Assembly: GCA_029974875.1 (NCBI GenBank)
Contig: JARKQP010000148.1
Location: 1 to 12,062 of the forward strand
Source of the DNA: Mobilitalea sp.
GTDB lineage: Bacteria > Bacillota_A > Clostridia > Lachnospirales > Lachnospiraceae
Direction: 5' to 3'
Length of the DNA: 12,062 nt
Shown here: piece by piece, positions 7,110-12,062 of the stretch
How positions within the stretch are numbered: position 1 is the stretch's first letter
Layout of the letters: every line of letters starts with the position of its first letter
Made by a program: the position numbers and the translations under genes
Notes under the pieces: generated by a model
What the model was told of the DNA's origin: nothing
Seen by the model: only the letters and a program-made list of their open reading frames with translations
Database searches by the model: none

Positions 7110-8468
7110 GTGAAGCTAAAGAAATTGATTGCGGCAGTAACCTGCCTGGGAATGGTATTAAGCTTAAGTGCCTGCGGTGGAAATGTATCAGCCCCCAAAG
7201 AAACGTCAGTGGATCCGGAGAGTAAGACGGAGGCGGACCAGACTGCAGCCGATGCAGAGGGAGAGACCGGGAGTGATGTCGATGTGACCCTTCAGTTGTG
7301 TACCCATTATGCCGGAAATGGAGAGAGCCCGAATGTAGACTATGCAATTGAAAAGGTAAAGGAAAAGTATCCTAATGTTAAATTTGAAATTGATGTTTTC
7401 CCACAGGACGGAGGACAGTCTTTAAAGGCGAGGGCAGCCACCGGAAGCCTTCCGGATATTATCTGGTTGAACAGCGGGCTGATTGAGCCGTTGGCGAAAA
7501 GCGGAAGTCTGGTCCAGCTTGATTCCTATATTGGGGAGAGCGGATTTAAGGATACCCTGAATGCGGCAGTGCAGGAATATTGTATGAAATCATCGGATGG
7601 TCATATGTATATGTATTCGGTAGAAGGCGTACAGCCGTTAGTTTGGTATTATAACAAAGAAGTTTTTGAACAGAATGGTGTAAAGGTACCGGAAAACTAT
7701 GATGAATTACTGAGTGCAGTCCAGCAGTTCCAGAAAAAAGGGATAATTCCCATGGCGCTTTTCGGAAAAGAGCCATGGCCCCTGGGAGCATTTTTTGAAG
7801 CTTTTGCAATGAGGGAAAATCCGGAAGGTCTGCGCCCTCTGGCAGAAGGCAGAGCGAAGGCATCTGACCAGGAATATCAAAAAGCAATCGAAAAGATGAC
7901 GGCAGTTATCGAAGCAGGGATGTTCCAAAAAGGAGTAACCAATGCAGATCATGATACGGCGTTTGCACTATTTACTGCAGGGGAAGCGGCAATGTTCCAG
8001 AACGGCAGCTGGGCAATCAATGATATGAATGAAAAGATGGGTGATAAAGTAGATTATTTTACCTCCTATCCGACCAATGATGCCGGAAATGATGCCAACA
8101 AAAATGCTTTTGCCGGCGGCGGGGATACGGTTGGATATGGCGTATCGGCAACGACGTCAGATGTGGATCTGGCAGCTGATATAGCGAGGATCTTAGCCCA
8201 GGCCCAGGCGGAATACGACTATGTAAACCGCAATTCAGTAGGCTCAGCGGTTGACACCAGCAAGATTGCAAAAGAAACACCGCTTCCGCCACTGGGAGAA
8301 AAAATGGCCACAGAGATCCCGAATATGCAGTTTGAGTCAACCATGCTCCAGAATTTCCCGAATACGGTGTTTGCGACCGGCTTCGCTGAAGAAATGCAGA
8401 AGCTGCTGGTAGGGGAAACGACAGAAGAGTTTATCGCCAATCTTGACAGATTGATTGACAGTTACTAA
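7110..8468 (+). CDS. Sugar ABC transporter substrate-binding lipoprotein (family 1, CUT1)
   Basis: A 452-residue extracellular binding protein, the usual size for MsmE/MalE-type family 1 proteins. The N-terminus is a lipoprotein signal: MKLKK, a hydrophobic core, and lipobox LSAC with C22 as the lipidated residue. An acidic, low-complexity tether follows (about 24-58, rich in E, D, T and A). The mature domain starts near DVTLQLCTHYAG and includes ARAATGSLPDIIWLNSG, VWYYNKEVFEQNGVKVPENYDELL and FTAGEAAMFQNGSWAINDM, segments typical of oligosaccharide-binding proteins. It begins with GTG; AGGAGG at 7096-7101 is 8 nt upstream. It heads a unit with two permeases and a GH32 enzyme, so a beta-fructoside (sucrose, fructo-oligosaccharide or a levan or inulin fragment) is the likely ligand. 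The specificity is inferred from context, not from binding residues. Confidence 0.92.
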   Translation: MKLKKLIAAVTCLGMVLSLSACGGNVSAPKETSVDPESKTEADQTAADAEGETGSDVDVTLQLCTHYAGNGESPNVDYAIEKVKEKYPNVKFEIDVFPQDGGQSLKARAATGSLPDIIWLNSGLIEPLAKSGSLVQLDSYIGESGFKDTLNAAVQEYCMKSSDGHMYMYSVEGVQPLVWYYNKEVFEQNGVKVPENYDELLSAVQQFQKKGIIPMALFGKEPWPLGAFFEAFAMRENPEGLRPLAEGRAKASDQEYQKAIEKMTAVIEAGMFQKGVTNADHDTAFALFTAGEAAMFQNGSWAINDMNEKMGDKVDYFTSYPTNDAGNDANKNAFAGGGDTVGYGVSATTSDVDLAADIARILAQAQAEYDYVNRNSVGSAVDTSKIAKETPLPPLGEKMATEIPNMQFESTMLQNFPNTVFATGFAEEMQKLLVGETTEEFIANLDRLIDSY

Positions 8469-8481
8469 AAACAGGATGTAG

Positions 8482-8508
8482 AGGGATGCTGTTGCAGCAT
8501 CCCTTTTT
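8482..8508 (+). terminator. Intra-operon hairpin with T-run between binding protein and permeases
   Basis: GGGATGCTG (8483-8491) pairs perfectly with CAGCATCCC (8495-8503) across a TTG loop, extendable by A8482/T8504, and is followed by TTTTT (8504-8508). It sits 14 nt after the binding-protein stop and about 30 nt before the first permease. No promoter was seen after it, so it is best read as a partial terminator or 3'-end stabiliser that raises the binding-protein to permease ratio. Confidence 0.75.
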
Positions 8509-8537
8509 AAGAGAAAATAAGTTAGGAGATGATTTAT

Positions 8538-9416
8538 ATGGATAAAATGATGGGAAACAAAAAGACCATTTTTTTATTTACAATGCCGGTATTGCTGGTA
8601 TTTACCCTGATCGTATTTTATCCCATACTGCAGACCATCCAAAAGAGCTTTTATGACTGGGACGGACTGACGGAGCCGGTGTTTTGCGGATTTGATAACT
8701 ACGCTAAGCTACTAAAGGATCCATTGTTTTATCAGTCGACCGGAAATGGATTGATCTTTGCCGGAATCCTCGTTGTGTTTCAGATGGGACTGGCAACGCT
8801 GCTGGCGCTGGCATTGATGAATAAACGGATTCCCTTCCGGAGGTTTTTCCGCAGTGCGTATTTTATTCCCGTAGTGCTGTCCGTTACGGTTGTATGCCAG
8901 CTTTGGGGGTCGATTTACAATCCTGAGTTTGGGCTGATCAACAAGCTTTTATCAATGCTTCATCTGCCGGAGCAGGATTGGCTGTCAAATCCCAAAACGG
9001 TGCTGGCCGCGGTGGCATTTGTGAACGTCTGGCAATGCATGGGATACCAGTTTGCAATCATCTATGCGGGAGCGAAATCTATACCCGACCAATACTGGGA
9101 AGCAGCCATGATTGATGGTGCGACAAATGTACAAATGAATCTGAAGGTGGTTTTGCCGATGCTGGTGGATACCTACCGGATGTGCCTGATTTTTGCAATT
9201 ACCGGCGGTTTGAATGCCTATGCACATATGAGCCTGCTGACGAAGGGCGGACCGGGAACATCTTCCTTTTCACTTACCTATATGACATTCCGCTCGGCTT
9301 TTACTATTGGGGACTATGGTTATGGCTGTTCGGTAGCCGTAGCACTTGTGCTTCAATGTCTGCTGGCCACTATTTTGATCAACCGGTTTATGGACAGAGA
9401 TGCAATTACGTATTAA
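8538..9416 (+). CDS. CUT1 sugar ABC transporter permease 1 (MalF/UgpA-like)
   Basis: A 292-residue inner-membrane subunit with about six hydrophobic segments. The first is about 10-33 (IFLFTMPVLLVFTLIVFYPI), a typical start for UgpA/LacF-type permeases. The cytoplasmic EAA loop that docks onto the ATPase is clear: EAAMIDGATNVQMNLKVVLP at about 188-207, followed by the last membrane segments. The open frame reaches back to ATG 8529, but AGGAG (8524-8528) abuts that codon; ATG 8538 is 9 nt from it and is chosen as the start. It lies downstream of the intra-operon hairpin and 13 nt upstream of the second permease, with which it would form the heterodimeric channel. Confidence 0.93.
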   Translation: MDKMMGNKKTIFLFTMPVLLVFTLIVFYPILQTIQKSFYDWDGLTEPVFCGFDNYAKLLKDPLFYQSTGNGLIFAGILVVFQMGLATLLALALMNKRIPFRRFFRSAYFIPVVLSVTVVCQLWGSIYNPEFGLINKLLSMLHLPEQDWLSNPKTVLAAVAFVNVWQCMGYQFAIIYAGAKSIPDQYWEAAMIDGATNVQMNLKVVLPMLVDTYRMCLIFAITGGLNAYAHMSLLTKGGPGTSSFSLTYMTFRSAFTIGDYGYGCSVAVALVLQCLLATILINRFMDRDAITY

Positions 9417-9429
9417 AGGAGGGCAGGGA

Positions 9430-10269
9430 ATGAGAAATTTAAAAAGGAAAAGGACACCCTTGTTTTTAGTTTTATCATTAGGAATCTATGCGGGCATTTC
9501 TCTCTATCCGCTGTTGTATCTGGTCTTTTATTCATTAAAGACAACCGATGAAATTTTTTATACCAATCCCTTCGGAATTCCGCTGCATCCGAGGTTTGAT
9601 AATTACATCCGGGCATTTAAGAGCTTTGATATCGTAGGGTTCTTTAGCAACAGTGTAATCGTTACTATGGTATCCGTGTTATTGATCATCCTTCTGGCAT
9701 TGCCCTTTTCTTATGCGGTATCCAGGATGCAGTGGAAATGGAAGGGAAGGGTATCAACATATCTTACCATGGGGCTGTTCATTCCGGTGCAGGTAATTAT
9801 TATTCCATTGGCGATTCTGGTAAAGGATCTGCATCTGGCAAATACCAGGATGGCACTGATTATTCCGTACGTAGCCTTCAATCTGGCCTTTACCTGCATG
9901 GTGCTTATGAATTCTTTCAGAACGTTGCCCAAGGAATTGGAGGAGGCGGCTTTTATCGATGGAGGAAGTATTTACACGACATTTATTAAAATCATGGTTC
10001 CGCTGGTTAAGCCGGCGGTGGCAACCTCGATGATATTCGGAATGATGAATATCTGGAATGAATACACGCTGGCTTCTATCCTGGCAACGAACAACAAAAT
10101 AAAGACGCTGCCGATTGGTCTGGCATCCTTTGTCGGGCAGAGAAGTACCGACTGGGGGGCAATGGGCGCCTGTATGGTACTGGCCAGTATTCCGACCATC
10201 ATTCTTTATCTGGCCTGCAGCGAACAGGTGGAAAACGCTTTGACGGTCAGCGGAGCCGTTAAGGGATAA
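9430..10269 (+). CDS. CUT1 sugar ABC transporter permease 2 (MalG/UgpE-like)
   Basis: A 279-residue partner permease. It has a basic N-terminus (RNLKRKR), about six membrane segments, the LKTTDEIF and NPFG elements common after the first segment of MalG-type permeases, and an EAA loop EAAFIDGGSIYTTFIKIMVP at about 172-191. The invariant region WNEYTLA follows, as in this subfamily. The open frame extends back to ATG 9400 inside permease 1, but AGGAGG at 9417-9422 stands 7 nt before ATG 9430 and fixes the start. No ATP-binding subunit gene follows. CUT1 systems in Firmicutes commonly use a shared ATPase encoded elsewhere (MsmK/MsmX), which I infer here. Confidence 0.94.
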   Translation: MRNLKRKRTPLFLVLSLGIYAGISLYPLLYLVFYSLKTTDEIFYTNPFGIPLHPRFDNYIRAFKSFDIVGFFSNSVIVTMVSVLLIILLALPFSYAVSRMQWKWKGRVSTYLTMGLFIPVQVIIIPLAILVKDLHLANTRMALIIPYVAFNLAFTCMVLMNSFRTLPKELEEAAFIDGGSIYTTFIKIMVPLVKPAVATSMIFGMMNIWNEYTLASILATNNKIKTLPIGLASFVGQRSTDWGAMGACMVLASIPTIILYLACSEQVENALTVSGAVKG

Positions 10270-10284
10270 ATGAGGGGGGAGAAA

Positions 10285-11808
10285 ATGGAGTATAGGATTA
10301 CCAGGCAATATCTATGGCTGCCGGTCACAAAGGGCGGAGAGAAACGAATAATTTCCCTATGGGCTAATTCGGAGAAAATACAGGAGTTTGTTATTGAAAC
10401 AGGGGAAAGGACAGATTTCTTTGCGTACCTTTTTGTCGGTGGATATTTGGAAAATACCATTTTGCTGGAGGGCGGTACAGAGGAGTGGGCTAAAAAGGTT
10501 ATTAATGCCGATGAAAAACCAGAAAACAAACATGGGCCTACACCGTATTTTCATTTTACACCGGATACAGGGTGGATGAATGACCCGAACGGGCTTATTT
10601 ATCTGAACGGGGTGTGGCATATGTCATTTCAGCATAATCCCTACGGCATCACCTGGAACAATATACATTGGGGGCATGCGGTAAGCAAGGATCTATTCCG
10701 GTGGGAGCAGCAGGATCCGCTCATGATTCCGGATAAAAATGGAGTTGCCTTCTCCGGCTGTGCAATTGAAGATAAAGCAAACCATTCTGGGATGGGGAAA
10801 GGAACTGTTTTTTACTTTTATACGGCGGCAACCAATACGGACGTTTGGCCAAGTGGCGAGCCATATACACAAAGGATCCGATATTCAACGGATGGAGGAA
10901 GGACGTTGGCTCATAAGGAAGCCGGCTTCCTTCCTCATATATCGGGGGATAACCGGGATCCCAAGGTGTTCTTTTATAAACAGGGCGGGCGCTATGTTAT
11001 GGTATTGTATCTTGAGGATGCGGACTTCGCAATCCTTAATTCAGAAAATCTGCTGGACTGGCAGCTATGCAGCCGGGTGACACTTCCCGGGGCATGGGAG
11101 TGCCCTGATCTGCTTCGATTTGAGAAGGAGGATGGAACGGAGCGGTGGATATTCTGGACGGCTGACGGTTATTATTATTTTGGGGAGTTTGACGGAAAGG
11201 AATTCGTTACGGATGGAGTGTGTCATCAGGCATATGGTACGAAACTGCCATACGCGGCCCAGACATATTCCGGAACGGAGGGGCGGATTGTTCTGCAAAG
11301 CTGGCTGCGTGTACCGAATCAGGGTGGATGCTATACAGGAATCATGGCTATCCCGGCGGTGATGACATTAACAAAAACGGCTGAGGGTGAACGAATATGT
11401 CTATGGCCTGTTGAAGAAATTAAAAGCTTGAGAAAGAACAGAAGGGAATATACCCCCGGTATTTTAGGGGAAGAGTTTAGGGTTTTAGAGTTAAACGGAG
11501 GTCTGGAGATTGAAGCCAGGCTGCGGAGCATAGGCGGTGGGATAGTAACCCTTGAGATATATGGACAGAGATTGACAGTGGATTTTAATGAGTATAAGCT
11601 GCGGATGGGGAAAGAGGAAGTGGGATTTCCGGCTGCGGCTGAATTGGATTTGCGTATTTTTGTGGATGCGTGTATCATTGAGATTTTTGTAAATAGCGGA
11701 ATTGTTTATTTTCCGTATTGGTGGGAGACGAAAGAGTTAAATGGCGATTTAATTCTTAGCCGGCAGGAGCGGATAGATATTAGGGAACTTATAATTTTTG
11801 GATATTGA
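10285..11808 (+). CDS. GH32 beta-fructosidase (sucrose/levan/fructo-oligosaccharide hydrolase), cytoplasmic
   Basis: A 507-residue glycoside hydrolase family 32 enzyme that cleaves terminal beta-D-fructofuranosyl residues. All three family signatures are present: WMNDPNG at 97-103 with nucleophile D100, RDP at 224-226 (transition-state stabiliser D225), and WECPD at 271-275 with acid/base E272. The C-terminal beta-sandwich is marked by LRIFVDACIIEIFVNSG. About 85 residues precede the catalytic domain and look like an extra beta domain, as in some levanase-like GH32 proteins. There is no signal peptide or lipobox, so it acts inside the cell on imported sugar. AGGGGG at 10273-10278 is 6 nt before ATG 10285; ATG 10270, which abuts the permease stop, is the alternative start and would give 512 residues. 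Last gene of the transporter operon. Fructan, sucrose and sucrose-6-phosphate cannot be distinguished by eye; no PTS gene is nearby, arguing against the phosphate. Confidence 0.93.
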   Translation: MEYRITRQYLWLPVTKGGEKRIISLWANSEKIQEFVIETGERTDFFAYLFVGGYLENTILLEGGTEEWAKKVINADEKPENKHGPTPYFHFTPDTGWMNDPNGLIYLNGVWHMSFQHNPYGITWNNIHWGHAVSKDLFRWEQQDPLMIPDKNGVAFSGCAIEDKANHSGMGKGTVFYFYTAATNTDVWPSGEPYTQRIRYSTDGGRTLAHKEAGFLPHISGDNRDPKVFFYKQGGRYVMVLYLEDADFAILNSENLLDWQLCSRVTLPGAWECPDLLRFEKEDGTERWIFWTADGYYYFGEFDGKEFVTDGVCHQAYGTKLPYAAQTYSGTEGRIVLQSWLRVPNQGGCYTGIMAIPAVMTLTKTAEGERICLWPVEEIKSLRKNRREYTPGILGEEFRVLELNGGLEIEARLRSIGGGIVTLEIYGQRLTVDFNEYKLRMGKEEVGFPAAAELDLRIFVDACIIEIFVNSGIVYFPYWWETKELNGDLILSRQERIDIRELIIFGY

Positions 11809-11951
11809 GCCGGATTTTACAGAACCGGGTAATAATAATTTCTAAAAACGTGTGAAAAGTGAAGCGGTTTCTCTATATAACTGTATTTTTGATCCCGTTA
11901 ACGGATAACGATACACATGGCACTACAAGGATTACTGCAGGAATTCATCTG
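11809..11951. other. Intergenic region after GH32 with short palindrome
   Basis: No gene is seen. The region holds the perfect 10-bp palindrome CCGTTAACGG (11895-11904), followed by a second AACG copy (11907-11910), and a purine-rich stretch at 11851-11865 with two GTGAA copies. There is no hairpin with a T-run, so the end of the transporter transcript is not apparent. Confidence 0.4.
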
Positions 11952-11997
11952 GATTCTAACGCGATAATTGACAAGAAGCGTTAGAAGCGTTAGAATC
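11952..11997. repeat. Operator-like repeats: inverted GATTCTAACGC plus tandem GCGTTAGAA
   Basis: GATTCTAACGC (11952-11962) is the exact reverse complement of GCGTTAGAATC (11987-11997). A further GCGTTAGAA (11978-11986) abuts the second one, so there are two tandem 9-bp copies and one inverted copy. They overlap the spacer and -10 of the promoter for the next gene, a position typical of repressor operators. Confidence 0.7.
11968..11996 (+). promoter_or_regulatory. Near-consensus sigma-A promoter for the right-edge gene
   Basis: A perfect TTGACA (-35, 11968-11973), a 17-bp spacer, and TAGAAT (-10, 11991-11996, 5 of 6 matches). Transcription would start near 12003, about 25 nt before the GTG start. 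Its strength, together with the repeats lying across it, suggests repression control. Confidence 0.8.
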
Positions 11998-12028
11998 TGG
12001 GTAGAATAATGTGTAAGGAGGTGGTTGT

Positions 12029-12062
12029 GTGAATTTCAAAGAGAGTGAAACGGTAGAACTGA
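12029..12062 (+). CDS. N-terminal fragment of a probable AlbA_2/Schlafen-type protein
   Basis: Only 11 complete codons are visible, reading MNFKESETVEL if GTG 12029 initiates; the gene continues past the right edge. The start is firm: AGGAGG at 12016-12021 is 7 nt upstream and a strong promoter lies just before it. FKES-x2-VELK-like openings are characteristic of the AlbA_2 (divergent AAA-4, Schlafen-like) putative DNA-binding domain, found in regulator-like proteins in Firmicutes. That domain is often followed by an ATP-binding (HATPase_c_4) and winged-helix region. The family call rests on very few residues. It has its own promoter and is not obviously linked to the sugar operon. Confidence 0.55.
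   Translation, partial: MNFKESETVEL

Noticed and set aside
9754..10308. Minus-strand open frame of 184 codons
   Set aside because: It lies opposite the second permease, whose EAA motif and membrane segments are unambiguous; the reverse product has no recognisable features.
11810..11829. Possible terminator after GH32 (CCGG ... CCGG)
   Set aside because: Only 4-5 pairs and no T-run follow it.
11860..11872. Possible catabolite-responsive (cre) element TGAAGCGGTTTCT
   Set aside because: It is one base short of the cre consensus spacing and lies downstream of the sugar operon, not at its promoter.
1..12062. CRISPR array, tRNA/rRNA, insertion sequence or phage attachment site
   Set aside because: No regularly spaced repeats, cloverleaf-like sequences, transposase-like proteins or terminal inverted repeats were seen.

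Overview
The window looks like chromosomal DNA from a low-to-moderate G+C anaerobic Firmicute, most likely a Clostridia/Lachnospiraceae-type acetogen or relative. The reasons are strong AGGAGG ribosome sites, several GTG starts, a YesM/YesN-type two-component pair beside a CUT1 sugar ABC transporter, and corrinoid methyltransferase genes of the type used for growth on methanol. The taxonomic placement is inference; no rRNA or other marker gene is present.

Left region (1-3516): a divergent C1 locus. On the minus strand a corrinoid carrier protein (MtaC-like) is followed by the first 25 codons of an MtaB-like methanol:corrinoid methyltransferase that runs off the left edge. On the plus strand, across a 414 bp A+T-rich gap, lies a large iron-sulfur/ASKHA protein of the RACo/RamA functional class that would reductively reactivate oxidised corrinoid. 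It carries an extra N-terminal domain resembling the MetH activation domain, and a linker made of five degenerate 6-residue repeats. A 45-codon small ORF with a plausible ribosome site sits just upstream of it. The activator ends at a large structured rho-independent terminator.

Middle and right region (3531-11808): a complete-looking fructan/sucrose-type uptake module. A YesM-like sensor histidine kinase and a YesN-like AraC-type response regulator form one unit with its own extended -10 promoter and terminator. They precede a lipoprotein sugar-binding protein, two CUT1 permeases and a cytoplasmic GH32 beta-fructosidase. A second extended -10 promoter precedes the binding protein. A hairpin with a T-run between the binding-protein gene and the permeases probably lowers permease expression relative to the binding protein. 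No ATPase is encoded here, so the transporter presumably uses a shared MsmK/MsmX-type ATPase. The inferred scheme is: the kinase senses an extracellular cue, the regulator activates the transporter promoter, a beta-fructoside oligosaccharide is imported intact, and GH32 hydrolyses it in the cytoplasm.

Right edge (11809-12062): a 220 bp non-coding stretch ending in a near-consensus promoter (TTGACA-N17-TAGAAT). Its spacer and -10 are overlaid by two tandem GCGTTAGAA copies, with an inverted copy just upstream. It drives the first 11 codons of a gene that looks like an AlbA_2/Schlafen-type protein, cut by the window edge. I did not see a clearly new biological system. The most unusual items are the multi-domain activator with its repeat linker, the unannotated small ORF, and the operator-like repeats at the right edge.
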